Assembly: GCA_030706015.1 (NCBI GenBank)
Contig: JAUZPI010000003.1
Span: 61,508-125,507, forward strand
DNA: 64,000 bases
Reading direction: 5' to 3'
Source of the DNA: Bacillota bacterium
Lineage (GTDB): Bacteria > Bacillota > Clostridia > Clostridiales > Clostridiaceae
Of the stretch, positions 9,061-17,801 are shown one piece after another. Within the stretch, counting starts at the first letter, position 1. Each line of letters starts with the position of its first letter. The notes under the pieces were generated by a model. It saw nothing but the letters and a program-made list of their open reading frames with translations, was not told the origin of the DNA and made no database searches. The position numbers were made by a program, and so were the translations under genes.

Positions 9061-9834
9061 TTAAATATATTTTTTAACAAGTATCTTAACTCTTTCTTTA
9101 TTGGTATAGCCAATCTGATTTAAAATTTTGAATTTACCATACCCCTTAATTGTAAGAGTACAATCTTCTTCAACCGGAAAATCTTTTTGGCTAATTTCAA
9201 TATAGTCTTTAAGAACACTACCTCTTTTAATTAGTTCCACAGCATTACTTCTAGATAACCCGCATATAGAACTAACAACACAATCTGCTCTGAAGGATGA
9301 AATAATATACTCCTTAGTTTCAAAATTATGCTTTGGTAATTTGTCTTCTTCCATAGATATAACATCTGCCACACAGGGACATTTACCTATAAAGTTTAAA
9401 TTACTTAATATGTAGTCACATACATCTTCACTAATAACACAATAACAGTTTCCATCTTCTAATATTAAGTCGCCAACTTTATCTCTTACTATTCCAAGTG
9501 ACATAATTGCACCAAGATAGTCCCTGTGACTAAGTTCTTTGAACTTTGATTTATTTGTTATTTTAACTAATTTTATTGGATATTCTTCAACAAGTTCTTG
9601 AGAAAAAGCCAACATTCTTCTCTCACTATCCTCAAAAATACCATCATAACCCACAATAACATCAAATTCACTCTGTAGGTCGTATACAGCTTTCCATATG
9701 CCAGGCGGATAAAATTCATTTGTAAAGACTGGCTTAAAAATCTTATTAGCTAGCATTATTTTATCATAAACTTTTGCTGTTACTGCTTCATCAAAATGAC
9801 TTAATTTTTTCTGAAAGCTACTTTTATTTATCAT
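9061..9834 (-). CDS. ylmH: YlmH, S4-domain RNA-binding protein
   Basis: The gene encodes a 257-aa protein with an alpha/beta N-terminal part and a C-terminal S4 RNA-binding domain (about 180-245; SNAVELIKRGSVLKDYIEIS). YlmH is conserved in the Gram-positive division cluster between yggT and divIVA, exactly as here. Recent work on B. subtilis links YlmH to ribosome-associated quality control, able to support tailing alongside RqcH. That makes it notable that rqcH lies in the same window. The assignment is by domain and synteny. Confidence 0.92.
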   Translation of the reverse strand: MINKSSFQKKLSHFDEAVTAKVYDKIMLANKIFKPVFTNEFYPPGIWKAVYDLQSEFDVIVGYDGIFEDSERRMLAFSQELVEEYPIKLVKITNKSKFKELSHRDYLGAIMSLGIVRDKVGDLILEDGNCYCVISEDVCDYILSNLNFIGKCPCVADVISMEEDKLPKHNFETKEYIISSFRADCVVSSICGLSRSNAVELIKRGSVLKDYIEISQKDFPVEEDCTLTIKGYGKFKILNQIGYTNKERVKILVKKYI

Positions 9835-9835
9835 A

Positions 9836-10105
9836 CTAGAAATAAAGTACTCCTATCACAATTCTTCTTATTATTCCAATTACAAATATCGCTCCAATTG
9901 GTGAAAAATCAATCATTAATCCAGGAGCTATTCTCTCCTGAAGTACTCTAAATGGTTTAAGAATAGGTTCGGTTACCATTCCGGTAAACTCCCTAACTTT
10001 ATATACCGCATCTATAGGCACAAAGGATAAAATTGCATCCAGTATAATAATCAATTGTATTAATGCCAAAATATTGATGATTATATTTGCAAATAAAGCT
10101 ATCAA
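9836..10105 (-). CDS. ylmG: YggT/YlmG family membrane protein
   Basis: The protein is 89 aa with two hydrophobic segments (about 3-27 and 65-89) and a central stretch containing the family signature VTEPILKPFRVLQERI, a proline-containing amphipathic region. YggT proteins lie in the division cluster of many Gram-positives. Their role is not settled; membrane organisation or osmotic response has been suggested. It sits between sepF and ylmH with tight spacing, 1 base from ylmH. Confidence 0.92.
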   Translation of the reverse strand: MIALFANIIINILALIQLIIILDAILSFVPIDAVYKVREFTGMVTEPILKPFRVLQERIAPGLMIDFSPIGAIFVIGIIRRIVIGVLYF

Positions 10106-10127
10106 TCACCCATTCCTCCATTATAAT

Positions 10128-10580
10128 TTATTTCCAATTGAATATTCCCTTACTAGTAAGTTCATTCTTTAGTTCATTAGATACCTCTACATTAGATGGA
10201 GATAGCATATAAACTCCTTTTTCTATTTCTTGAAGTTCTCCTCCAAGAACATAGCTAGCACCGCCCATGAAATCCAATAACCTTTGAGCAATCTTAAAAT
10301 CTAATTCACTTGTGTTAACAACAATTATTTTTCTATTTTTTAGATCATCACAAATAAGAGTTGCTTCTTCGTAAGTTTTTGGCTTAGAAATTACTACTTT
10401 TACTGAACTTGCAGTGTGAATATTTACCACCTTACTACCTCTCTTAGAAGACACAGCTGGTTCTTCATACTCACTTTCCTTTGAGCTTTCTTCCATCATT
10501 TCAGTTTCTTGAATTTCTTCAATATCATCTTCATCGTCTAATCCTAAAATGCCCATAACCCTATTAAACACCTTTGCCAT
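10128..10580 (-). CDS. sepF: SepF cell-division protein (Z-ring membrane anchor)
   Basis: SepF links FtsZ filaments to the membrane and shapes the septum. The N-terminal MAKVFNRVMGILGL is the amphipathic membrane-binding helix. An acidic linker (residues about 15-45) follows, then the globular DUF552 fold with LLDFMGGASYVLGGE. The start at ATG 10580 lies 9 nt after AGAAAGG. An in-frame ATG three codons upstream sits right against that site and is unlikely. The protein is 150 aa and lies directly after yggS. Confidence 0.95.
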   Translation of the reverse strand: MAKVFNRVMGILGLDDEDDIEEIQETEMMEESSKESEYEEPAVSSKRGSKVVNIHTASSVKVVISKPKTYEEATLICDDLKNRKIIVVNTSELDFKIAQRLLDFMGGASYVLGGELQEIEKGVYMLSPSNVEVSNELKNELTSKGIFNWK

Positions 10581-10594
10581 ATATATCATCCTTT

Positions 10595-11257
10595 CTATAA
10601 CTTATAATTTCTTTTCCCAAAAATCCCTTCACCAACTCTAATCATATTAGATCCTTCTAGAATTGCAAGTTTGTAATCACCTGTCATACCAATTGATAAA
10701 TAATCCATTGTAATATTTTTGTACGAAACCTTTTTAATATCATCGCTTATTGCTTTCATTTCTTTAAAGTATTTTCTGCAGGTTTCATCATCACCCTTAG
10801 GAATAATAGACATTAACCCTCTTACTTTAACATTACAACAAGCTTCACATGCCTTTAAAAGTTCATTTAAATCCTCAACTAATATTCCCGTCTTACTTTC
10901 TTCTCTACCAATGTTAATTTGAATCAAAACATTAGCATTTATACCTTTTATTGAATATCTTTTTTCAATTTCTTCTAGAAGTTTTATACTATCTAGCGAA
11001 TGGATAAGATGAACCTTGCCAACAATATACTTAACCTTATTTGTTTGAAGATGTCCAATGAGATGCCATCTAATATCTGAATTTAAATTTTCAGTTTTAT
11101 CTATTAATTCCTGAACTTTATTTTCGCCAAAATCTCGTACTCCCGTTTCATATGCCTCTTTTATTTCATCAATAGTTCGAGTTTTTGAAACAGCAATTAA
11201 ATTAGCATAAGGTGGTATATCTTTTTGAATCATTTCAATATTTTCCTTTATTGACAA
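10595..11257 (-). CDS. yggS: YggS-family pyridoxal phosphate homeostasis protein
   Basis: This is a PLP-binding TIM-barrel protein without known enzymatic activity that keeps free PLP and amino/keto acid pools balanced. The PLP lysine lies in LIAVSKTRTIDEI (about residue 25). Other family blocks are DFGENKVQEL, WHLIGHLQTNKVK and LSIGMTGDYKLAI with the phosphate-binding segment. It is 220 aa and starts at TTG 11257 after GAGGAG. It is the first gene of the sepF-ylmH-divIVA operon, as in many Firmicutes. Confidence 0.94.
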   Translation of the reverse strand: MSIKENIEMIQKDIPPYANLIAVSKTRTIDEIKEAYETGVRDFGENKVQELIDKTENLNSDIRWHLIGHLQTNKVKYIVGKVHLIHSLDSIKLLEEIEKRYSIKGINANVLIQINIGREESKTGILVEDLNELLKACEACCNVKVRGLMSIIPKGDDETCRKYFKEMKAISDDIKKVSYKNITMDYLSIGMTGDYKLAILEGSNMIRVGEGIFGKRNYKL

Positions 11258-11389
11258 TACAATCGTCTCCTCGTAAAATAGTAAAATTAATTTGCTAATA
11301 TTATATACTAGAAGAATATATAATACAAATTTATATATTCTTCATAAATTATTAAAATCCTTCAAATTAATTAACATTTATATTAAATT

Positions 11390-12133
11390 TTATTTTTTCT
11401 CCGCTTCTTTTACATAATTATATTTTAGATTTCCCGAAAAAGCAGAAATTTTTACATTATCTGATTGAGTCATTGATACAGTGATAATTCCTCTTCCCCT
11501 TAACTCCAATGTATTAAGATAGCTTCTGTCTCGAGTCATATAGGAATAAAGCTTTTCCTTATTACCAATTGCCACTACTCTAAAGGGAGCATATAACTTT
11601 ATCCTATTAATTAAAAAATATTCGCTAGCACAATAAATTTCTGATTTATCAATAATACGCACATCATTAACTGAAATGGCCTCAGCACCAGCTAGCTTTA
11701 ATTCATTAATAATATTATACATGTCAAAATCGTGTATAGTTGTATCATGACCAACATCTTCACTTCTATTTATATAATTTGATCCTTCACCGTAGTCATT
11801 TAACTCTATCTCAATACCTTGCCCCTGAACATCGGTACTACCTAACAATATTTGATTCTTAACCAATTCCTCATTAATTTGTCTAGTGGCTTCAGTACTA
11901 CTTTCGCCAGCTTCTCTATATTGAATTATCTTCCCATACAATTCTGCATATTTTTGGTTTAAGTCACTCACTTCACTTTGCAGCTTATTTTTTTGATTAT
12001 AAGCATCTTGATATTGCTTAGCATTAAGAAATACTCTAGTAGTTTTTCTGTCAAAGCTAAAAGTGGAAGAAATTAATATCCCTACAATAACTGAAGCTAT
12101 GAAAATAAATATTGTGGACTCATTATGCTTCAT
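11390..12133 (-). CDS. DUF881 family protein (YlxW/YlxX-like), distal copy
   Basis: The 247-aa protein has a single N-terminal membrane anchor (FIFIASVIVGILISSTF, about 9-26), a periplasm-side coiled coil (about 40-90), then the DUF881 domain with GQGIEIELND and LAGAEAISVNDVRI. It lies on the far side of sbp from a second DUF881 gene with the same architecture. B. subtilis has the comparable ylxW-ylxX-sbp trio after ftsQ/divIB. The function is unknown; location suggests a division-linked envelope role. Confidence 0.85.
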   Translation of the reverse strand: MKHNESTIFIFIASVIVGILISSTFSFDRKTTRVFLNAKQYQDAYNQKNKLQSEVSDLNQKYAELYGKIIQYREAGESSTEATRQINEELVKNQILLGSTDVQGQGIEIELNDYGEGSNYINRSEDVGHDTTIHDFDMYNIINELKLAGAEAISVNDVRIIDKSEIYCASEYFLINRIKLYAPFRVVAIGNKEKLYSYMTRDRSYLNTLELRGRGIITVSMTQSDNVKISAFSGNLKYNYVKEAEKK

Positions 12134-12147
12134 TTGTTCACCTCATA

Positions 12148-12486
12148 CTAGTGAGATTTTGCTTTATCTAATAGCAGTCTTCTTATAGCAGCAAAATTAT
12201 TAAATAATCTTCCACCAAAAACTATAACTGCAGCAAGATAAATTGGAATTCCCAATTTGTCACCTAGATATACTAATACTACTGTCAACACTGCATTTCC
12301 AAAGAAACCAGAAATAAACACATCTGCTCTAAACTGATTATTTAAACCAGCCTTCATTGCTCCAAAAACAGAATCTAAACATGCGAAAATTGCCACTGAC
12401 ATATATGGTGAAAATTTGTCAGGAATGGGTACGTTCCAAAAAACACCTATTATTATTCCTATTATTAAGCCTATAAATGCTATCAC
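12148..12486 (-). CDS. sbp: Small basic protein Sbp (DUF1290)
   Basis: The product is a 112-aa integral membrane protein with about four hydrophobic segments and family hallmarks such as PYMSVAIFACLDSVFGAMKA and FGGRLFNNFAAIRRLL. It is encoded between two DUF881 genes, the conserved neighbourhood in Gram-positive division clusters. The function is unknown. It starts at ATG 12486, 15 bases after the stop of the upstream DUF881 gene. Confidence 0.9.
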   Translation of the reverse strand: MIAFIGLIIGIIIGVFWNVPIPDKFSPYMSVAIFACLDSVFGAMKAGLNNQFRADVFISGFFGNAVLTVVLVYLGDKLGIPIYLAAVIVFGGRLFNNFAAIRRLLLDKAKSH

Positions 12487-12501
12487 AAAAATTCCTCCTA
12501 A

Positions 12502-13236
12502 TTATTTATTCACAGGTTTGGCATAATCAAATTTGTATACTTTGTTTGATTTTGCTATTTTTATATTGTTGGATCTATTTGGTGGATCTATTTGATAAGA
12601 TTTATATTGCGGATCTGCAAGAACCCCTGGGAAGGTTAAGGCAGCATATAATCTATCTTGATCTCCAATGGCCTTTATGGTGATTTTTGCATACGGAGAT
12701 ATTTTATCAGTATCACCTATAATTATGTCGGTTCCTCCACTGGAAGTCTTAATTCCAGTTCTGCTAGTTACTCTTATGTCATTGATAGTGATTACTTCTG
12801 CCCCTGCAAAATTCAGTTCATTAATAATATTAAGTATTTGTTGATCTCCAATAACCTGCTGTGTTAAATCCATATTTGCAGAAAAAACTAAGTTTTTAGG
12901 TACTATTGTTAATATAATACCAGGACCTTGTACGTCAACATTTCCTAAAAGAACCCTGCTTTCTTCCAAGTCCTTCAAAAGCTGTTGATTACCCATATTA
13001 TATTTTACTGCACTATCTTGGTATCCTTTTACTTGAGTTTGTAAGTCATCAATTTTCTTTTCTAATTCTGTCTTTTCATTTTTCAATCTATCATTTTCAG
13101 CCGTTACCTCTGAACTATCCCTTTGATTTGAAACCTTTAACTCTTGATTACTAATAATTCTTAATTGGTATGATAGCATAAAACCTAAAATACAACATAC
13201 AGCTGCTACGGCCAGCTGTGAACTTATTTTTTTCAT
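12502..13236 (-). CDS. DUF881 family protein (YlxW/YlxX-like), proximal copy
   Basis: The 244-aa protein has an N-terminal membrane helix (about 8-24, AVAAVCCILGFML), a coiled coil (residues about 40-95, NDRLKNEKTELEKKIDDLQ), and a DUF881 domain with VDVQGPGIILTI and FAGAEVITINDIRVT. It resembles the other DUF881 gene two positions away in order of parts and motifs, so an old duplication around sbp is likely. It lies 11 bases after ftsQ. Confidence 0.85.
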   Translation of the reverse strand: MKKISSQLAVAAVCCILGFMLSYQLRIISNQELKVSNQRDSSEVTAENDRLKNEKTELEKKIDDLQTQVKGYQDSAVKYNMGNQQLLKDLEESRVLLGNVDVQGPGIILTIVPKNLVFSANMDLTQQVIGDQQILNIINELNFAGAEVITINDIRVTSRTGIKTSSGGTDIIIGDTDKISPYAKITIKAIGDQDRLYAALTFPGVLADPQYKSYQIDPPNRSNNIKIAKSNKVYKFDYAKPVNK

Positions 13237-13247
13237 GTACTTTCCCC

Positions 13248-14021
13248 CTACTTTTGTATAGACACTACCGGATTCCCATTAAAACTTACATCAATGTATC
13301 CATTTCCATCCTTATAGTTATTTATAGACAGTATGTTGATAGCTTTATTAAGTTTTTCTTGAAGTTTATCCGAGTTACCTAGCTTAACACACATGTTTCC
13401 GAAATAGACCATACTATTACTGCTGTCGCTTAAGTCAACTGCACTCATGTGCAAATTACTTTGATCTGCCATTGCTAGTTCAGTTATCTTTCCTATTGTA
13501 TCTAGCCTCTTATCGTCTTTCCCAGTAATAGCTTTACCAACACTAGCTTTTGTTACATCAAATCCACTAAGTTTTATTAAATTCATCGATTGAATATTAT
13601 CCTTCTCTTCCAGCACAATTCCATTTTGATCTACTATTAGATATTTTTTATTCTTTTCAACAAAAAAAACTGCATTTCTTTCTTTTATATAAATATCAAT
13701 AGTATCGGGGAATCTTCTTTTTATCTTAGTCTCTAAAACATAAGGGTTGTCCAATATATTGGCTATTGCTTTCCTCTCATTAAAATAAAATATATTAGTA
13801 CCTTTTGTAATACCAGATTGTTTTACGATTTCGTCATCTGATATTGTTTTATTTTGATGAACATATATATTCAAGATATTAAAATAAGATAATTTAAGGC
13901 AAAGTGTAGTTAATACAGAAATCAAAATGATACTTAACATAATTGCCCTTTTTATTCTTAATTTTCTTCTTCTTTGAAGAATATATTCATTTTTATATTT
14001 TGTTTCAGTGTTCTCACTCAT
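13248..14021 (-). CDS. ftsQ: FtsQ/DivIB cell-division protein
   Basis: This bitopic divisome protein holds FtsL and FtsB-type partners. The 257-aa product has a short Arg-rich cytoplasmic tail (LQRRRKLRIKRA), one membrane helix (about 25-47), and a POTRA domain beginning FNILNIYVHQNKTISDDEIV. A beta domain follows (RFPDTIDIYIKERNAVFFVE). The start is ATG 14021 after AAGGTGG; an extended frame to 14069 would run through the promoter-like TATTATATTATAG. A terminator after spoVE and this promoter-like stretch suggest that ftsQ begins a separate transcript. Confidence 0.9.
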   Translation of the reverse strand: MSENTETKYKNEYILQRRRKLRIKRAIMLSIILISVLTTLCLKLSYFNILNIYVHQNKTISDDEIVKQSGITKGTNIFYFNERKAIANILDNPYVLETKIKRRFPDTIDIYIKERNAVFFVEKNKKYLIVDQNGIVLEEKDNIQSMNLIKLSGFDVTKASVGKAITGKDDKRLDTIGKITELAMADQSNLHMSAVDLSDSSNSMVYFGNMCVKLGNSDKLQEKLNKAINILSINNYKDGNGYIDVSFNGNPVVSIQK

Positions 14022-14150
14022 AATATATTTTCCACCTTGTATAGTATAATCTCTATAATATAATACCACATAATGTAACCTAATAAAATCATATTTGTCT
14101 ATTATATTTTAAACAATAATTAAGTTATTGTTAACACAATAGAATTAGGT

Positions 14151-14180
14151 AAAAAACAGCATTGCAGTAAATGCAATGCT
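14151..14180 (-). terminator. Intrinsic terminator after spoVE
   Basis: AGCATTGCA and TGCAATGCT form a 9-bp stem with a 5-nt loop, followed on the minus strand by GTTTTTT. It lies 5 bases after the spoVE stop and ends the mraZ-to-spoVE transcription unit. Confidence 0.9.
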
Positions 14181-14184
14181 TATT

Positions 14185-15294
14185 TTATTTAGTATTTGAT
14201 TGTGAAGAAATGTTCAGTAAAATTCCCATAGCAACAAGGTTAATAGTTAAAGAAGATCCTCCATAACTTATAAAAGGAAGTGGAACTCCTGTAACTGGCA
14301 TAGAACCAGTTACAACCGCAATGTTAATTATTGCCTGTATAGCTATAACTGAAGTTATTCCTACTGCTAATAATGTACCATATGCATCTTTTGCATGAAC
14401 CGCTATTTTTATTCCTCTATGGATTATAATTAGGAAAAGTATCATTATAACAATACATCCTATTAACCCTTTTTCCTCAGCTATAATTGAGAAAATAAAA
14501 TCATTATAAGGTTCAGGTATGTAAAAACACTTTTGTCTTGATCTTCCTAGTCCTACACCAAGTATTCCTCCGGAACCTAAAGCTAATAGAGATTGACATA
14601 ATTGATACCCAGCACCTTTTGCATCCTTCCAGGGATTTGTAAAATTCAAAGCACGCTGCAACCTATAGGGCTCTAAAATTATAAATAACAGTCCTACAGG
14701 AATGATACCTCCAACTAAGCCTACTGTATGAGCCAGCTTAGCTCCTCCAACAAATAGCATAATTAGCGTAACTCCCATTATTACCGATGCTATACTTAGA
14801 TTCTTTTCTAAGATAACAAGACCCGCAAAAGCTCCACCTATCAATAGATAAACAAATACACTTGACCAGAAATATTTAATCTTTTCCCCTCTTTTTTCTA
14901 TACTCTTAGCAAGAACAAGAACAACAGTATATTTTGCAATTTCAGAGGGTTGAAGAGTACCAAAAGGCATTTGTATCCATCTTCTAGCACCATTTACCGG
15001 CGGTGTGAATAGAACTATTATAAGAAGTATTACTGCTGCTATTACCACAAGTCCAGTAATCCTTTTTAATTTATGATAATCAATCTTTTCAACTGCAAGC
15101 ATTATAATTATACCCAGCACAGCTGCAGCACCTTGCTTATATAGAAAAAATTTATCATTGTGCTGAGGCCCGTTTAAAGCTATATATGAGCTTGCACTAT
15201 ATACTGCGATTACTCCAATTGCAACTAACAAAAGAATAGTTGCAAGCAATATAAAATCTACTTCCACTTTATCAAAAAGTTTGGCCTTTTTCAT
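14185..15294 (-). CDS. spoVE: SEDS peptidoglycan glycosyltransferase (FtsW/SpoVE)
   Basis: The gene encodes a polytopic SEDS polymerase of about 10 membrane segments, 369 aa. Family signatures are present: the RRWIQ segment with the catalytic-region GTLQPSEIAKYTVVLVLA, the GSGGILGVGLGRSRQK loop, and the C-terminal VTGSMPVTGVPLPFISYGGSS motif. SEDS proteins polymerise lipid II glycan strands together with a class B PBP, here probably the SpoVD product encoded upstream. Whether it serves vegetative division, spore cortex or both cannot be told from sequence. In many Clostridium this position in the dcw cluster is annotated spoVE or ftsW. Confidence 0.93.
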   Translation of the reverse strand: MKKAKLFDKVEVDFILLATILLLVAIGVIAVYSASSYIALNGPQHNDKFFLYKQGAAAVLGIIIMLAVEKIDYHKLKRITGLVVIAAVILLIIVLFTPPVNGARRWIQMPFGTLQPSEIAKYTVVLVLAKSIEKRGEKIKYFWSSVFVYLLIGGAFAGLVILEKNLSIASVIMGVTLIMLFVGGAKLAHTVGLVGGIIPVGLLFIILEPYRLQRALNFTNPWKDAKGAGYQLCQSLLALGSGGILGVGLGRSRQKCFYIPEPYNDFIFSIIAEEKGLIGCIVIMILFLIIIHRGIKIAVHAKDAYGTLLAVGITSVIAIQAIINIAVVTGSMPVTGVPLPFISYGGSSLTINLVAMGILLNISSQSNTK

Positions 15295-15312
15295 ACCATA
15301 ATCCTCCTATTT

Positions 15313-16263
15313 CTATAGGGATAAAAACGCAACCAAACACAATATTACTGTAGTTATTGAAAATATTGCTACGACTTTAGTTTCGTGCCAGCCTAACTGT
15401 TCAAAATGATGATGAAGCGGCGCCATTTTAAATACTCTCTTACCGGTAAGTTTAAATGAAGCTACTTGAATTATTACCGATAAAGTCTCCGCAACATAAA
15501 TTCCACCAATTATAACAAGCAAAAGCTCTAATTTCATAACTAAAGCTGTGGCTGCAACGACACCGCCTAAAGCTAAGGAACCTGTATCTCCCATAAATAT
15601 TTGTGCAGGATACGAGTTATATTTTAAAAAACCTAAAAGTGCACCTACTACTATACCACAAAATACTGCTAACCCATAGTTGCCTGAAGTAAAACTTACT
15701 ATTGAAAGAAATGTCATTACTAGCAGTGTTATAGAAGTTGCAAGTCCATCTAAACCGTCCGTTAAATTTACCGCATTAGATGCAGCTATGAAATAGAAAG
15801 CTACTAATGCTATATATAGTATTGGCCCTAAATTTATGTTCCATCTGAAAAATGGAATAAATATATCTGTACCAAAAGTATATGCTGCGTAGAAAGCGAT
15901 TATAAGAGAAACAACTAGCTGAAGTAAAAACTTTTGTTTAGAAGTAAGCCCCTCGTTTTTCTTACGCATAATCTTTAAAGAATCATCTAGCAAACCAATT
16001 AATCCAAAGGATAAAAAACAAACAAATACAAAAACAGCATTACTATTTAGGTTCTTCCTCATAATTACCATTGTTATAATAGAGGTAATCATAAAAATGA
16101 TACCACCCATAGTAGGGGTGCCTGCTTTCTTTTGGTGACTTTTAGGCCCCTCTTCTCTTATATTCTGGCCAAATTTCAATTTATGAAGCAATGGAATTAA
16201 AATTGGTCCCTGAAGTAACGAAATTAAGAAAGCCACTAATACTGAATAAACAATTACAGTCAT
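15313..16263 (-). CDS. mraY: Phospho-N-acetylmuramoyl-pentapeptide transferase MraY
   Basis: MraY transfers phospho-MurNAc-pentapeptide to undecaprenyl phosphate, making lipid I on the inner membrane face. The 316-aa polytopic protein (about 10 helices) carries the family signatures KAGTPTMGGIIFM, the AVNLTDGLDGLA loop with catalytic aspartates, and PLHHHFEQLGWHE with the histidine triad. It lies 18 bases downstream of murE. The murF gene that normally sits between them is missing. Confidence 0.98.
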   Translation of the reverse strand: MTVIVYSVLVAFLISLLQGPILIPLLHKLKFGQNIREEGPKSHQKKAGTPTMGGIIFMITSIITMVIMRKNLNSNAVFVFVCFLSFGLIGLLDDSLKIMRKKNEGLTSKQKFLLQLVVSLIIAFYAAYTFGTDIFIPFFRWNINLGPILYIALVAFYFIAASNAVNLTDGLDGLATSITLLVMTFLSIVSFTSGNYGLAVFCGIVVGALLGFLKYNSYPAQIFMGDTGSLALGGVVAATALVMKLELLLVIIGGIYVAETLSVIIQVASFKLTGKRVFKMAPLHHHFEQLGWHETKVVAIFSITTVILCLVAFLSL

Positions 16264-16281
16264 GATTAAATCTCCTTTTTA

Positions 16282-17745
16282 TCAATTCGTTTCATTAAGA
16301 TTATTAGAAATTATATCCTTAATTATTTCTCTTTCATCAAAATGTATAGTTTTATCTTTTAGTACTTGATAGGTTTCGTGTCCTTTACCAGCTATAACAA
16401 TGACATCATCTTTCTTAGCAGTTTCTATAGCCTTTTTTATGGCATCTTTCCTATCTTCTACCACAATATAATTATCATGTTTTACACCTGCGATTATATC
16501 TTTGATTATTGCACCTGGGTCTTCACTTCTTGGATTATCGGAGGTTATAATTGCTAAATCACTCATACTAGTACCTAAATTACCCATAATAGGTCTTTTA
16601 GTTTTATCTCTATCTCCACCGCAGCCAAATACGCATATAAGTTTACCTTTTGTAAACTCTCTTGCGGTCTTAAGGATATTTTCCAAACCATCAGGGGTAT
16701 GGGCATAGTCCACAATTATATCGAAGCCAAGATTATAGTCTATAGTAACAATTTCACTTCTTCCCGCTACAGCCTTTAAAGCTTCTAAACCTTGTTTCAC
16801 AATTTTAAGAGACAATCCTTCAGACAAGCATGCTGCAGCGCTGCCTAAAGCGTTAGAAATATTATATTTTCCTGGTATATTAAGATTAATATGTTCCTTT
16901 TCATTCTTATATGATAAATCAAATTCTATCCCTTTTGAATGCATTATTATATTGTCAGCATAAATATCACTTCTGTTTTCCATTCCATAGGTTACATAAT
17001 CAGCTGTTAAATCCTTGCATATTTTTCTGCCATATTCATCATCAACATTAATATTTGAAGTACTGCTAATTTTAAATAATTTCAATTTTGCTTTATAATA
17101 GTTCTCAAAGGTTTTGTGAAAATCCAAGTGATCCTGAGTTAAATTAGTAAATACTCCTTGATTAAAATTTAATCCATAAACTCTATCCAATTCTAACGAA
17201 TGAGAGGATACTTCCATTACACAATAGTCAACCTTCTCCTCCACCATGTCTCTGAAGAGTTTTTGCAATTCTAATGACTCTGGAGTGGTTCTATTTGTTT
17301 GTATCTCCTTATCTCCTATGTAGTTTGCAATTGTTCCTACTAAACCAACTTTAAAGCCTGCGTTTTCTAAAATTGATTTTACCATTAACGAAGAGGTAGT
17401 CTTTCCATTCGTTCCAGTTATGCCAATAAGTTTTAAACTTTTGGCAGGATTGTTATAATAATTTGCAGCTGCAGCAGCTAGAGCCTTTCTGGGCTCATCC
17501 ACCTTTATTATTGAACAGTTCGTGTTATGATTATCTGGTACAATTCTGCACACTACAGCTTTAGCCCCGTTTTGAATAGCTTTATCTATAAATTTATGTC
17601 CATCTGTACTAAAACCCTCTATAGCAACAAACAAGTCTCCTGATTTTACATTTCTTGAATCATATTGAATATTATTAATCTCTATATTGTCAGTTCCACA
17701 AATAATATCATATTTTACACTATGTAATATACTTGACAATTTCAT
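16282..17745 (-). CDS. murE: UDP-MurNAc-tripeptide synthetase MurE (meso-DAP type)
   Basis: MurE adds the third amino acid to UDP-MurNAc-L-Ala-D-Glu in the cytoplasm. The 487-aa protein has the N-terminal UDP-binding domain, the Mur ligase ATP loop GITGTNGKTTSSLMV (about 110) and the C-terminal substrate domain. The TSDNPRSEDP motif (DNPR) is the known specificity signature for meso-diaminopimelate, consistent with dapF at the left of the window. It follows spoVD after a hairpin in the intercistronic gap. Confidence 0.97.
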   Translation of the reverse strand: MKLSSILHSVKYDIICGTDNIEINNIQYDSRNVKSGDLFVAIEGFSTDGHKFIDKAIQNGAKAVVCRIVPDNHNTNCSIIKVDEPRKALAAAAANYYNNPAKSLKLIGITGTNGKTTSSLMVKSILENAGFKVGLVGTIANYIGDKEIQTNRTTPESLELQKLFRDMVEEKVDYCVMEVSSHSLELDRVYGLNFNQGVFTNLTQDHLDFHKTFENYYKAKLKLFKISSTSNINVDDEYGRKICKDLTADYVTYGMENRSDIYADNIIMHSKGIEFDLSYKNEKEHINLNIPGKYNISNALGSAAACLSEGLSLKIVKQGLEALKAVAGRSEIVTIDYNLGFDIIVDYAHTPDGLENILKTAREFTKGKLICVFGCGGDRDKTKRPIMGNLGTSMSDLAIITSDNPRSEDPGAIIKDIIAGVKHDNYIVVEDRKDAIKKAIETAKKDDVIVIAGKGHETYQVLKDKTIHFDEREIIKDIISNNLNETN

Positions 17746-17768
17746 AAACTACCACTCCTCTTTAAATA

Positions 17769-17795
17769 AGCACAATACTATGAAAGTATTGTGCT
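17769..17795 (-). terminator. Intercistronic hairpin between spoVD and murE (possible attenuating terminator)
   Basis: AGCACAATACT and AGTATTGTGCT form a perfect 11-bp stem with a 5-nt loop. On the minus strand it is followed by TATTTAAA, a weak U-run. The position just before the murE ribosome site suggests partial termination or an mRNA processing/stability element separating spoVD from murE output. Confidence 0.6.
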
Positions 17796-17801
17796 AATAA
17801 A

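Noticed and set aside
11313..11341. AT-only inverted repeat after the DUF881 gene as terminator
   Set aside because: The 11-bp stem is almost all A-T and lacks a following U-run; too weak to call.
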